Counted from the first letter of the stretch, positions 1 to 12,547 are shown. The stretch: DNA of 64,000 nt from Pachypanchax playfairii (GCA_006937955.1 SSNP01000125.1:9585-73584), one strand, 5' to 3'. Numbers and translations: made by a program. The notes: generated by a model not told the origin, from the letters alone.

Positions 1-44
<44 letters not shown>
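1..44. repeat. Poly-G run at the window edge
   Basis: Forty-four consecutive G, followed by a short G-rich transition (agaggtgggagaggtggg). It could form a G-quadruplex, or it could be an assembly or sequencing artefact. Its true length to the left cannot be seen. Confidence 0.95.
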
Positions 45-45
<1 letters not shown>

Positions 46-3000
46 GAGGTGGGAGAGGTGGGCGTACGTCAGATGGAAGCGCCAGCTTCATTGTTGTAAT
101 AACGCAAAATTCCGCTAGGGGGCGACAGAAGTTTATAGCTTTAATAAGCTTTGCATGAAAAAGGTTGTGGTCCTCAGCACAATGTATGTAAAGTCATTAT
201 TTCACATACATTTATATTTTCACCCTCTTTATTTTATAGTTTTTCTAATCTTTTTGTACATTTAATAGAAATAACTCCTTTAGGGGGTAAATAAAGGGGA
301 AAGCAACACATGCATGAGTAGAAAATAAAGAGACTCATTTATTTAAGTCAGGTAGTTTCCTGTATGTTTATCCTGCCATCTGTGAAGATAGTCCCTGCAT
401 GTAATTCTACATTTTAGTCTATGTGCATTTGTGAAGCTGAAACTGATCATCAGCACTCTGAGATTCAATGAAACAGAGACAAAAAAATATCACCAACAGC
501 TTTTTGGCCAAATTATATACAGCAGACTGCTATTAGCAGCAGCTCAAAATAGTAAAGTGAACATCAAAGCAAAGCATCCTTACCATAATTATGATGATGT
601 TATACAAGCACATCAGCTGTATGATCAGAACTTTTCATTCGCTGTTGCCATGGTAATCATAATTCCTGTATTTCATTCAATTGTACCAATTCTCTTAGAG
701 AACATACATTCCCCCAGGTTCACAGTCCAGACTCTGATCAGTACTTGAGTAAATATCTAAAGAAAAGACGATCAAAGAACGTTGCATCTATTGGCTGTTT
801 TTAAGAAAATATTGCAACAATAATAATCCTGCTCTGGTAGAAATAAGAAGTTTAAATTTGTAGTATGTAAACCTGCTACCATCCCCAATACAAACATGGT
901 ACAAACATGTCTTAACTTTAAACCTTTTGATTATAATGATACAGTTGTACATCTTTCATCCTTCCAGCTGTGTTTTTGCACTGCAAGCATGACTTACTGT
1001 GCTGCAGCCTCCACACATCTAACCTTCATGATTCAGTAATTTAGCAGGTTTAGATATACTCCACATCAATCTGTCAGTCAAGCCCTAGCGGCTGTGTTTT
1101 TTGACCTTGTTGAGTCGATCTCAGCGTCTGTACACTAACCACAAGTGTCACACCTCACACACAAGGCGATATGTGGGAGTCCATCGGAAAAATCACCCAC
1201 ACACACACAAATATATAGCAGAGCGACCACTATGTCTCTGTCTAGAGGCAGAAATTTGCAATCAGACATTTTTTGTGATAGTGAGAATTAAAAAAATATA
1301 ATGTTCATTAGACAAAAAGAAAGAAAGAAGTTTAAAAACTCGATATACAGCATTAAACAAAAGAAACGATTCAAAGCTTGGTCAAATTTTACATTACATT
1401 AGATTTTTTTTTTTCTTTGAACTGCAACGCAATTTGTAATTTAAACGCCGTTTATTGTATTCTATGTAACGTATACTCACAAAAACAATTATCCACATTT
1501 GTAATAGTAATTTCAAAGTTTTAAAACTAATGAAATCCTTGTGATTTTTTTAACTGGTAAATGTTTGATTGCATACATGGAAATAGGGTTCATGTGATAG
1601 ACAAACAAGAAGCATGATTTAGATTGATTTTTTTGTACTTATTTAAAAGGAGCTTATATCCCATTAACACATCACATACTGTTTCACATCTGGGTTGGGA
1701 AGAGGTTCACCGGTTCGATCATGCATGTGCCATTTGATGAATTCTTGAGAATAGCAGCTGAGATTTTCAGCCGTACGCTGGCTGCAGAGTTCTTCTTCTC
1801 TTCATACGGGTGTGTTGGAACCTTCCTTCAGTCTACTGACAACCATCTTATAAAAATTATAGTTGTAATATACAAAAATCGTGACCCCCAACCCCCGTGC
1901 AACTCAAATTATTGTTATGAGGCTCCTCTGGCTGTCGGCACATTTTATCAGGGAATATACATGACGGAGATCCAGTATGACCAAAATTCTGCGTTGCTCA
2001 TCAACTTTCTGCTTGAAAATGTGTGTAAAAGTTTCTAATTTTCAAGATGCCGATAATACAGAGAGACTCCAGCTGCACCTTCTGCAGCTGCAGGGTGAAG
2101 ATCTACCAGCTGCTGCTTTAGAGGACCTGGAGAGAAGACACCATGCTGATGGGTGCAGACGCAGAACCTCTACTGCCAGAACCAGATTCAGTCAGAAGGA
2201 ACCGTAACGCCTTTTCTGAGCTGTTGCATCATGTTGCATTGCACTTCATAAAAAATGTGAAGTGTAATCTTCTGGAAGCAACAGCTTTTTGTCGTGGTTT
2301 GTTTTAGGTCTTTGTAAAAATACACAGTTCTCTACAATTTTAGATGTAAATAAAAAGTAAATGATCCTTGATCATCGTGTGCGGTGCGCAGGTTGTTTGG
2401 AAGGTATTACCTACGCAGAGGGTTTTTGTGGTGGGTTTGAGCAGATCATCAACCTGGCTATAAACTTCTGACTGGTTCTTATAAGGCTCTGGTAAGGCTG
2501 CATTAACAAAGCAGTAGGAAATGATCTGAAACTTGTTTGTAGCATGTTTACAGCTGTTCGTATGGGGTCACCGAGGCTTTAGGAAACATCCCATCTCTTT
2601 CCTTCCATTAAAAACATTCCTGATTCCTTTAAAACTAAAAATCTAATGAGGATAAAATAAGGAGAGAAAAAAGAAACAAAAGCCAGAAGAAATACTGGGT
2701 TTTCTGTTTCTATCCTTCTGATAATCATCTGATACTTTTTTAATCTTCTACTACTGAGAAGTTAAAGAAAATACTACCCATCACTAGATCAGCCTATAAC
2801 ATTGTAGCATCAACATTCCTGGTGCCACACGTCCTCTGTGTGAGGACAGTATCATTTGTTGTGTTGATGTTATGAATATAATTTAGAAAGTCACGACTAC
2901 TTAAGAACTCCAGTATTAAAAATATAAAGATCTGTGAAAAAAGACACAGGCTAATAAGGAGGGAACTCAGAGATGTATCACACCTTTAGACATGAAAGTA

Positions 3001-3581
3001 AAATATCTGACAGTTTCATGTAGTGAGACAAGACGTGTCAAAGATCGGAGCTTCAGTTGTGATGGTTTATTGCGTTAACAGTCACTCCACCCACTTCCCG
3101 AAAACTTGACTTATCTGACTTATTTTCCTTTCTGCAGAGAAATGAAAAGTGCAAGGTGCCCTTGAAGCTTCAATTGTGTGAAAAAATAAAATAATCTTTT
3201 GACAGTTGTAGTTCAGGTTAGAGCAGATATCTGAAAAGCGTCATTTGGAAGCTAGAAGAATGAAAAAACCAAGGCAGTAAAAATCAAAATACAACTTTTA
3301 GATTTAAGAGACAAATAATGAAGAAATGAAAAAAATAAGAAGAGAGGGAGATGGGTGGTACATCGTACTTAACCATCAGATGATAAATAGCAAAGTGGAA
3401 CCACTCTCGAGGAGATCATGGGGAGAGTTTATGAAAGAAGGGCAGATGGTGCAAAACTGCCATTCATTGATAAACTACAAATTCCTTTGTTATATTGTTA
3501 GTTTGCAGATTTTGCTGAAATTTATTGAAAGAGCCATGTTTGATTTAAAAAAATAGGTTAAACATTGTCAGAACAAAAGAG
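45..3581. other. pard3 intron, no gene recognised
   Basis: This lies downstream, in pard3 sense, of the linker exon at 4787-4922. I looked on the minus strand for the next PAR-3 exon (the KYQLSPT / DDTVIIEDD region of the vertebrate protein) and did not find it, so the intron probably runs past the window edge. A short GC-richer stretch at about 2040-2210 has an open plus frame with a Leu/Gln-rich peptide (LQLHLLQLQGEDL). I recognise no family and see no convincing splice sites there. The rest is AT-rich intronic sequence. Confidence 0.6.
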
Positions 3582-4192
3582 GTTATGGAGTTCCTTCCAT
3601 TAAAAACTGTTTTTCTGAGGTTTCTGTTGAATATTTTAGCTCCACAGGTGTTCTTACCTTCATAGTGGGTGTGAAAACAGGTCAACAACTTCTCTTTCAG
3701 TTTTTATCTCTCAAACTACGCAGGTGGTGATAAAACCCGAGTTCTAACGGTCTGTATCTGTTTCATCACAACTCCTTTGTTTGTTAGTATTCATCAGCTC
3801 CTGCAGTTGAAACCACACCTAGCATGCTGCTAGCTAAAAGCTGTTAGCATAACGCCTAGCATGCTGCTGGCTAAAAGCTGGTAGCATAAGACGTAGCAAA
3901 CAGGAAGTGAGTACATGTGATGTTGCCATGCGCAGCAGGGCAGGAAACAGTATACCTTGCTCTCATAGGCTAGTTTGTTAACAAATCAGAGTCCAGCAAA
4001 TTTAAACAATGAATATGAACGAGCTGCTGCTCGAGGCCTGACGGAACCAGCCGAATTTTAACTCAGACAGATTGAAAGATCTGTTAATCAGTGTTTCCTG
4101 ACGTTTTTTAGATATAAAATGTTTCATATTACTGGTTAATACTTAAGAAATAACCACAAAGTCCTGAAATGTGTATGAAATGGACTCTTTAA
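3582..4192 (+). mobile_element. TTAA-type MITE, family 1, copy 1
   Basis: About 610 bp, closely similar along its whole length to the reverse complement of 9337-9968. The right end reads TGGACTCTTTAA. The left end is worn (TTATGGAGTTCC against the expected TTAAAGAGTCCC). Inside is a direct duplication of about 35 bp containing CCTAGCATGCTGCT and CTAAAAGCTG (about 3818-3890), shared by both copies, so it predates their dispersal. There is no coding capacity. The TTAA bounds suggest mobilisation by a piggyBac-like transposase, which is inference. Confidence 0.8.
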
Positions 4193-4786
4193 GAAAAAAT
4201 ATGAGATTTACTGTATGCAAAAGAGCATAAGAAATCATATGGTATGAAAATAAGTCAAACTATGTTTTACTGCACCGTCTCATTCCTCATCCTGATCATT
4301 CCAATCACCTTCAGATTCTGTGCATGGCATGTATATGTGAAAGTCTGTCAATGTTGAGATGACAGCAGTGACATGTCAAGGATTGAATTGCCAATTCTAA
4401 TACACCTAAAGAGCTCAGATCTCAGCCCGCTGATTTAATTCAGGTAGAATTGGAACTGACCCAAATGAAACCAGTGGAGTGGAGTGAAGGTGGGGAGGAT
4501 TGGGGCTGACGTTAATCCCTGAGAGGTTTGGACAGCGAAATAGCGCTGCTTGGAAAGTGATGAAGGGGAATTGGGCTTTGAAAATGATGCTGGTGGAGAC
4601 TTTAAAAGAAGAAGCCAGTGGTTGCATTTCAGAAGGAGGTGGGATCAATGTCAGATTACAGACAATTTATTCATGAGGTTAGAAGGTGAAATCCACCTCC
4701 CATCAATCCAAGAAAGAAACACAAAAACGTACAGAGTAGAAACTTTATGAATAACAAATGTATTAATAACAAGATATTAAACTCAC

Positions 4787-4922
4787 CATTATGTGCTATT
4801 AATTTAGCTGGTGTTGTAAAGTGGTTGTCCAAACCCTCAGCTGGTTCATAGAATGATTGAGAGATTCGACGTTCATGAGCATTAACAGGATGCTCCGACA
4901 GTGAAGGGCTGGCAGGGACGTC
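4787..4922 (-). CDS. pard3: PAR-3 polarity protein, linker exon after PDZ3
   Basis: Coding exon of the PAR-3 (PARD3) scaffold, which assembles with PAR-6 and atypical PKC at tight junctions and the apical cortex. The minus strand has an acceptor (ccccatttag) at 4923-4934 and a strong donor (gtgagt) at 4781-4786. The 136 bp encode about 45 residues, DVPASPSLSEHPVNAHERRI followed by SQSFYEPAEGLDNHFTTPAK and then LIAHN, ending in phase 1. The ERRIS-S-Y...EGLD core matches the segment that follows PDZ3 in vertebrate PARD3 (RERRISHSLYSGIEGLD, from memory), and entry phase 0 agrees with the exit phase of the PDZ3 exon at 43831-44001. The sequence around the core is diverged, as expected for a disordered linker. 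The gene is on the minus strand, and this exon follows a 38.9-kb intron that carries the giant array. Teleosts have several pard3 paralogues and I cannot say which one this is. Confidence 0.9.
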
Positions 4923-5089
4923 CTAAATGGGGACAAAGAGACAATGAGAGAGGACATAAGGCTTAAAATAACTGTGCTTTGACCTTAAAACTATTAGAAA
5001 CATGACAACAATATCTCTGCAATAACACCAAGTAGATTTCTATATGGTGCGTTCACCATCCATAAGCCCAAATTTAGTAATACACACTA

Positions 5090-5720
5090 TTAAAGACCCA
5101 CTCCGATCATCTTTTGAGATATTTTAAAGCATCTCAGTGGTCTTTAAATTATGATTACAGCATTTTTAAGTAAATAGTTTCTTCATAGTAGCAGTAGCTC
5201 ATTAGCAATTTGCCTCTGTGCTGAGGGCAGAACTGTTGGTGCAGAGGATCCCCCTCCCTCCCCCGTTGCTGTTTATGCTAGCTGCTAGCAGGAGCTTGTA
5301 GCCCACTCAGTGCCTTTTCTAACGCACAAATGCACTTTTTAGACCACATTTTTTTGCATCTGCCACTAATTCACAATGATTTGAATGCAGAAATACTCAG
5401 AATTGCAATTTTGAGCTTTATTTTCTTTAAATATGTCCTCTAGTATCTCTGTTTATGCTAGCACTGCCATTAGTTTACAGCTAGCAGAGTAGGAGCCTGT
5501 AGCCTGCTCATCAGTGTCTTTTCTATGTCACAAACGCACTCTTTTTTTAGAGTGCATTTTTCTGCCTGCTACTGATTCACAATGATTTGATAGAAGAAAT
5601 ACTCAGAGATGCAATTTTGAGTTTAATTCTTCAGGATATGTCTTCTAGCATCAGAAAAAAAGCCACAAGAACATGCTAACAACTCGAAAAACACGATTTT
5701 CATTGGAATGGGTCTTTAAA
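5090..5720 (+). mobile_element. TTAA-type MITE, family 3, with internal duplication
   Basis: Bounded by TTAAAGACCCACTCCGAT on the left and its inverted counterpart ATTGGAATGGGTCTTTAA on the right. The same family occurs at 44211-44671 and 55116-56093 in the opposite orientation. Unlike those copies, this one has its middle (agcagg-gcttgtagc, tagacc, ttcacaatgatttga, aattttgag) duplicated, once at about 5265-5435 and again at about 5455-5640. It starts only 167 bp upstream, in pard3 sense, of the linker-exon acceptor. No coding capacity. Confidence 0.8.
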
Positions 5721-7731
5721 GGTCTAGTCTACCTGTATTATTTATACGTATCATAACAAAGTCTTAAAATGTTTTCACCAATATAGAGAATTTTTTCTAA
5801 AAAAGACCAAAAATATGAATATGAGACAACAACATTCAATAAAAACAAGTTCACATCATGTTATTTGAAGTTTAGTGTTTAGATCCTGTTTTTACATTTG
5901 AAAAGTACTTTTAACAAAGTGGTAAACATATTAAATAATCAACAGAACAAGTGAAGAGTGTGAGTGATGTACTACAACACAAGGGTTTCTGTCAGGTGGT
6001 TCTTCTTTTGTATCATCAATACTCTAAGAAGGTGGAACCGAGGCCTCAGTATCCATCTCAGCTTATGTTGGTATTTTCTGGTTCAGCAGTGTGAAACAGG
6101 TCCAGCAGGAGTCCAAGCTGGGTAAATCTCCATGGATTACCCATCAGCCAACGGACAGCTGTCACTAACAATGAGTTTGAGGAAAGGGACCAGTGACATT
6201 TGCCATGTGGTCGATGTTCTGCACCACTGAGTTCTGAACACTCACTGCTTGTGCCGGTCATTACAGGTGGACATAGTTAATCTGTGACTTCCTCTTACCC
6301 ACAGCTTGCTGATATTTAACACATATTAGTTGTTGTTTTTTAAGATAGAAACAAGGTCCAATAAAAATAGCAAAATAAAAGAAATCCAGTGACTTGTGAG
6401 TCCTCTCTGATCCAGACTATCAGACTGCTCCTTCACCACCAGCTAGTTTATCAGAACTCTGCACCTAAAGCACATTTTAAACCCAGAGACTGCAGCTAAT
6501 ATTGGATTTTCCTGACACTAGTGTTCCAGACAGGAATACAAACAAGTAAAAAACAAAATAAAAGAAAAACCGGTCCAAAATGAATCACATGTCAGGGAGA
6601 TGTGAACAAAGAGACGAGGAGAAGATAAAAAAGAAAAGGGATGATTGGGACGTTGGATAAACAAATTGAACAAATTATAAGCGAGTGGAACATTGTGGGG
6701 GTGTTGGAAGGCCCCACTGAACTGGGGTGCTGCCAAGTGGCATCTCTGTGGAAGTGGTGTATTATGTCTTTAGAGAGGCATTCCAGGAAAGAGGGACTTA
6801 TTGGTTGTTTAATAGAAATGAGAGGTTTAATGTGGCTGAAAGCACAGAAGTTTTATCAGAACAGCATGTTGATAAGAGCAAGAAGAGAGAGAAGCAGTTC
6901 TTGTACATGGCTGGGTCAACACAATTACATTCACAGCCATGGCCACTGCCAGCCTTTTAATAAAAAGCATGTCCCTGGATAAATTAGGCTCAGTAAGGTT
7001 CAAATTGTCAAAGTTAAGATTTATTTAACTCCCTTTCTCCCTCTTCTTCAACTGTTCTCTGCACTTCCTAATATGTTTCGATCTTTGGTTTGCCACGAGT
7101 TGTACAAAGGTAAAAAGGTTGTTGTTGTTTTTTTAAATGAGAGAAGGAAATTATCAATAAAACAAAGCAAGTGGCACATTTCTTCACACAACAGCTGTTA
7201 CTGTCTCCCTCTGTCTCTGTCCACACAGGTTGATTTAAATGTGTCATCAGTGGCAAACAAATGCAAAATTGCAGCAAGTTAATGACTGTGTATTTATCAT
7301 TAATCAGGTGTTTGTGCATGTTGAAGTTCTCACGCTCAATCATTCTGTTTACTGACTCCAGCTAAAACCATGAGCTGGGACGTTTCTGAAAAACTTCATG
7401 CTCATTTCAATATGCAGGAATTCTTTCTGAAGAATCCATGTCTCTGTGGTGGAGGACAGTGATAGAGGACAGTATATCCCAAATCAGATGTAACTCAGAG
7501 GAGGTTTGTAAACTCCTCTTAATGCAATCTAACGAGTTCTCATTGTGTATTCAAACATCTCTATCTGGTCATTTTCACTTGATTGAGGACCAGTGAAGAA
7601 TACTGACTCTCCTTTAGCCCAGTTAAAACTAGCAAAGACTCAATTCCTGCAAAACAATCTGGAAATCTAATACTTTTATTTATTCGAGTGTTAATACTTT
7701 GAAAATATATATCTAAATGTATTGTATTATG
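5721..7731. other. Intronic sequence, nothing recognised
   Basis: No exon or element is recognised here. An open plus-strand stretch at about 6641-6982 gives overlapping 113- and 77-residue frames (for example MIGTLDKQIEQIISEWNIVG). It matches no domain I know and its frames compete, so I do not call a gene. Confidence 0.5.
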
Positions 7732-8400
7732 TTAAAGCAGTTCAAAATAACTTTTAATACTTTAAGCTACTGAAACTTGTCTAAGTAAATACTCACTAAA
7801 AACATGTCCATCTTCATATGAGACACTCTGGACGTCTCTGGTCCTCCTATATTACACTTAATAACTTCAGTAATTCAGGTCGCAGCAGGAAGTGGTGTTC
7901 TGGTGATTTATGATGAAAAATGCCTCCATAGTAATAATTAACAACTTATTTCATAACAAGATGTTATTAGAAGTTTATACAGTATTCTTGTTTATGGTGA
8001 GTGTTTTCTGTTAATTATTTAAACATATTTTTATGATCCTTCCCTGATATTTTCTATATAAAAGCCCTCTGGGTCCTTATCAGCCATTGTTGGGTCCTTC
8101 TCCTCTGGGTGTGTCCAAACATTTGCCTGTCGCTCTAATAATGTAAAGAAAGTAAAAATAACATCATATTTAGTGTTTCTGTCCTGGGAGAATTTATTTG
8201 TAGGTAAAATGTATTTATGGAAAAATATATAAACAAAAAAAAAACAATAAATCTGTTTATTGAAGTTAAGACTGTAGAACGGCACATGTGCATAAGGAAT
8301 CGGTAGCACATCTCAACAGGTAGCATATTTCAACAGAACACCGGTTCCAACAATAACCGTCTGAACACGGCTGTACAGAAGTTATTTAGTTCTGATTTAA
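7732..8400 (+). mobile_element. TTAA-type MITE, family 2, copy 1
   Basis: 669 bp in direct orientation to the copy at 13067-13738, with shared blocks such as CATCTTCATAT-AGACACTCTGGA and CCTCTGGGTGTGTCCAAACA. The ends are TTAAAGCAGTTCAAAATAAC on the left and GTTATTTAGTTCTGATTTAA on the right, a slightly worn terminal inverted repeat bounded by TTAA. The open frames inside are short and not conserved between copies. Non-autonomous. Confidence 0.82.
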
Positions 8401-9336
8401 ATGTATACGAGTCGGGACTTTTTTGGTCTTTACTATTGGAATTTCAGGTACATCACCATGGCGATGCATGTGTCAAATACTGTCACCAGATTCCTGAGCT
8501 GGAAATGTCCCAGGCAGGACCGACGTGATACAGCTAGCTGCTGCCGCCACAGTTCACTCTGATAAATCACAAATAAACAAAAGATATAATTGTTTCTAAA
8601 ATATGTTTCACATAAACGTTTTGAGACTGCAGTTGTTTTAAGATGGCAGTAATCTACTTTGGGTTGAATTGGTTTGGACGAGCTGTTAGCTCATCAATCT
8701 GGTTAGAAACAATCAAACTAAAACTATTTAAAGAGCAACAGGTATGAGAATACCACTTCAAATTATCTGAACTATTCCTTTAATCTGCCAAATACTGATA
8801 ATAAAGTCAAGTCCACAGTAATTTCCAAACTGTGTAAGGTGGTTTTAGATGCTGGCCTGAACCTAATCCTGTCTATCTCCAGTATAATGCTGTAATTACA
8901 ATCTTTAAGCTGCTGCATTCTGCTCAAGGCACAAATCACTTCTCTCCTTTACCTCTCGTAGCTTGATACCACACTTTCATTAGCCTCTTATATCCACACA
9001 GAGCCTCGCCTAATGCTGGTGCTTCTAAAGCAGGATGCTCGACTGTTTTATGAGCTCGGAGCTAAACAGCAATTTCACTAAAACATGACACAGATGGAAA
9101 ATCAACACAACAGCAGGAAATGTCAAGACAAATAATTCCACATGTTTACCTCATTTAGGATGACTGTGGCTCATATAAGTCATAAAGTATGTCTCATCTT
9201 CATAAAACAATGAGGATGAGGAGTTCAGTTAGCACGATGAAGCCAGTCTGAATGAGGATAGCACGTCCACAGATGATGAAAAGGTATATTTTTACAGAAC
9301 ATGTTAGTTAACTTGATGTGGCTAAAGTATTTCCTA
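8401..9336. other. Intronic sequence, nothing recognised
   Basis: No gene is seen. The stretch at about 8840-9020 is more complex and less AT-rich than its surroundings and could be a conserved non-coding segment. That is a guess which needs an alignment. Confidence 0.5.
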
Positions 9337-9968
9337 TTAAAGACGCCATTTCATACACATTTCAGGACTTTGTGGTTATTTCTTAAGTATTAACCAGTAA
9401 TATGAAACATTTTATATCTAAAAAACGTCAGGAAACACTGATTAACAGACCTTTCAATCTGTCTGCATTAAAATTCGGGTGGTTCCGGCTCCTTCCGTCA
9501 GGCTGCTTCGTCAGCAGCTCGTTCATATTCATTATTCAAATTTGCTGGACTCTGATTGGCTAACAAACTAGCCTATGAGAGCAAGGTATACTGTTTCCTG
9601 CCCCGCTGCGCATGGCAACATCAGACGTCGTGTCTTCCTGTTTGATACGTCTTATGCTAACAGCTTTTAGCCAGCAGCATGCTAGGCGTTATGCTAACAG
9701 CTTTTAGCCAGCAGCATGCTAGGCGTGGTTTCAACTGCAGGAGCTGAAGAATACTAATGAACAAAGGAGTTGTGATGAAACAGATACGGGTCGTTAGAAC
9801 TCGGGAGAACTCGGGTTTTATCACCACCTGCGTAGTTTGAGAGATAAAAACTGAAAGAGAAGTTGTTGACCTGTTTTCACACCCACTATGAAGGTAAGAA
9901 CACCTGTGGAGCTAAAATATTCAACAGAAACCTCAGAAAAACTGTTTTTAATGGAAGGGACTCTTTAA
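9337..9968 (-). mobile_element. TTAA-type MITE, family 1, copy 2 (inverted)
   Basis: 632 bp, with outer ends TTAAAGACGCCATTTCATAC and GGAAGGGACTCTTTAA. Read in reverse complement it aligns to 3582-4192 along its length with roughly 94% identity by eye. Differences include a 10-bp duplication of CGAGTTCTCC type and a few small indels. With copy 1 it forms an inverted pair flanking the pard3 linker exon at 4787-4922. Confidence 0.88.
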
Positions 9969-11876
9969 TATTTCTCTACTGGAGAGTTAAAGGATCTTAA
10001 TATTTAATTACTACTAGTTTATGCTGTGTAATAAACCCCGTGAGGGGAAATTAAAACATAATATATCAGGTTTTTTTTCCTAGACAGCAACAATAAACAC
10101 AATGAAGTATTTCACACATTGTTCTGTCTATTTAGTGATCACACATAAGAATATGAAACATCCCTCTTTCTACTTGTATTCAGAGCTTCTTCTAACTGGA
10201 ATCTGTTGGCAGGGAACAATTTTGTTTTCATATTATTTCAGTCCAGGACAGAAACCTTATGATACTCACAAAAACCCTGACAAGCTTCTTGTGGTGAGAT
10301 GTTTGCGTTCCATCCAGATGTTTTACCGTATTCATGTTGCTTAACAACTCTTGAGTTTTCAAAGACTGAATGTAGCACTTCACCTACACAGTCCTCCACC
10401 TCACTAAAGCAGTGCACTCAACCTCTAGATTCAATATATTATTCCCTCAATTGGTCCTATCGAGTTCCCCCCGTCGCTCCTAAACGAGTTAGTCCTTAGA
10501 GAGTCAGTAGGGAATGAGGGCCAGCAGCAATGGAATTGCATTTCTACTGCTGTGTGATCTACTTCCTTCAATTTACTCAGTGCATCATTGTGAACTGCAT
10601 TTCCCAGAGTGCAGCACACTGGGCCCTGACTTTATCCGTATCAGTGAATCATTACTATTTGCTATGAAAACAGGGGAGCTGCACGTGTCATGATCCAACT
10701 GGACTTCAATCAGTCCATATTAAGCTGGGGAGTGTGGGGGGGGGTGGACTAATTTCCCCCTGCTTTCTCCTCCCTGTGTTGTGGGAAGCATCTCAGTGTT
10801 TTAAGGTCTCTCACAGCAGCGGTCAGCTCAATACTAATAAAAGCGTACTCTACTAGACCAGGACTCTGATTGATAGCTCTCTTAAGGTTCTATCGATCAG
10901 CCCTTCTCTGATCTGACCGAGCGTCTTTTGTTAGAGCCAGCCACTTCCTTCCCCCCTTGTCTCTTTGCATAAAGCTTTTCTTACTGACTAGCAAGCAATG
11001 AAATGGAAATGGATTACAAACACAGCAATAGGCAAAGCCAAAGAGATGAGTTTGGGCTTTCATATACAGAAAACACACTTACATCTACTCTGCTCAGAGT
11101 TAACTGAGTTACTGAGATTCCCCATAATGCAACACGGCTATGTAGAACACAGGGAACACAGTACTTATGTTATTATTCATGATGTGCATAAAAATACTGT
11201 TTTTAGAATATATTATTTGTGTTTCTGTTTTAAAAGTCTGGGTACTTTTTGGTTAAAATATGTCATGTTTCATTGTTGAACAACATATTGATAATAAAGA
11301 AGACAGATTCTTAAAGTTTTCTGTAATAAAAGCTCAATAGAATGCTTGATGTTTTGTATATGGGTGACAGGTTGATATCTTTATTACACCCCTGACAGCT
11401 TTACAAGCACTCAAACCCTGAGAAAATATGTATTTCATTTCAGAATCTTTTATTTCCAGACATCCTTTCAAACTAGTTTTGTACATAATGAGATGCTTAA
11501 AGTAAAGAGAAGGTTAAAGCACCGGGGATTTGCTGTCAGACTACATCAAAGTCGCATCACTGTACTAATTTGCTGGCAAAACAAGGAAAAAGTCAGAATT
11601 ATATTTTTGAGTTGAGTCAACACACTGCACCCCTCTATCACAGTAATTTGTCCCACATGGTGTTTACATACTGTAATTTGTGCTGTTGGACTAAAAAGTG
11701 TTTCAAGTGGTCAAATAAGGTAAAAGGTTTTACATAAATGCTTAACGTTCATGTCCTCAGGCAAGTTCTGCTCAGAGAAGCATGAGATAGAAGAGAAATT
11801 ATAGATTATTCCCAAAGGAGGAGAAAAATACTGTTAAAGCAGGAAACTCCTACGATAGAACTGATATAACAACTTA
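9969..11876. other. Intronic sequence, nothing firmly recognised
   Basis: No exon is seen. The segment at about 10390-10700 (GAACTGCATTTCCCAGAGTG and an 8-G run at 10737-10744) looks like dispersed fish repeat sequence, but I cannot place its ends. Short open frames occur and none resembles a known protein. Confidence 0.45.
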
Positions 11877-12547
11877 TGGTGCGTTCACACCGGCCCAACC
11901 ATCAACTTCATAAGCGGCAAGTTTTTATGTAAAGTCTATGGTGGACGGGCGTCAGACAGACGTCAACGGCTCTGCGGCGCTTTGTGAGCGTTATGAGCGG
12001 CAACTTTTCAAGCTTTTCTAGCGTTTCAGGTGTTGACGCTTGAAAAGCTTGAAAAGCTCAAAGTTCAGCTAGCTGAACTTTTGACGTTCATAACGCTCTT
12101 GAAGCGGCATGTCAACCAATCAGAGCGTCTCATCGTAGTGACGTAAGACGTCACAGCACGTAGCCGGAAAGAAGCGGGATCAGCCAAAATGGAAGATAAA
12201 TGAACCTCATCCAAACGCTCCTGGAGCAAATGGTTAAACTCACCAAACTCAGAACATCTGAAGAATGGGGTGTATCCACAAACGGCGCTGATGCACCCGA
12301 CGTCGACGTCGTCTAGATCTATGAAGTAAATAAATCCAAGCCACTGTCTCAATATGATCCACCATAGCTCCGAACATCCCATAACAAAGGAAGCCCCGCC
12401 TTCGCGCTCTTTTTCAGTCAGGCTTTACGAGCTTTAACGCCTATGCGCTCTGACTGGCAGGCGTTATGAGCTTCAACTTCAAACGTCTAATTTGGAGCGT
12501 TATCAGCGTTGCTTGATGTTGACAAAGTGGCCGGTGTGAACACACCA
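11877..12547. mobile_element. Harbinger-like non-autonomous DNA transposon
   Basis: Terminal inverted repeats TGGTGCGTTCACACCGGCC (left) and, in reverse complement, TGGTGTGTTCACACCGGCC (right). They are flanked by a TTA duplication at 11874-11876 and 12548-12550. A 3-bp TTA/TAA target duplication is typical of PIF/Harbinger elements. The element is 671 bp. A minus-strand open frame of 105 codons (12065-12382) shows no transposase or Myb-like motif that I can recognise. Near the left side is a foldback of GCTTGAAAAGC type (about 12004-12060). A sister family with long degenerate ends is also possible. Confidence 0.75.

Noticed and set aside
2038..2210. GC-richer Leu/Gln-rich frame, considered as a pard3 exon
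   Set aside because: It is on the wrong strand for pard3. The reverse complement gives no PAR-3-like peptide, and no good splice pair is seen.
6641..6982. Overlapping 113- and 77-codon plus frames that vaguely suggest a gag-like relic
   Set aside because: I could not match them to a known retroelement domain and the two frames compete; support is too weak to call.
12065..12382. 105-codon minus-strand frame inside the Harbinger-like element
   Set aside because: No transposase or Myb-like motif is visible, and the element is too short to be autonomous.
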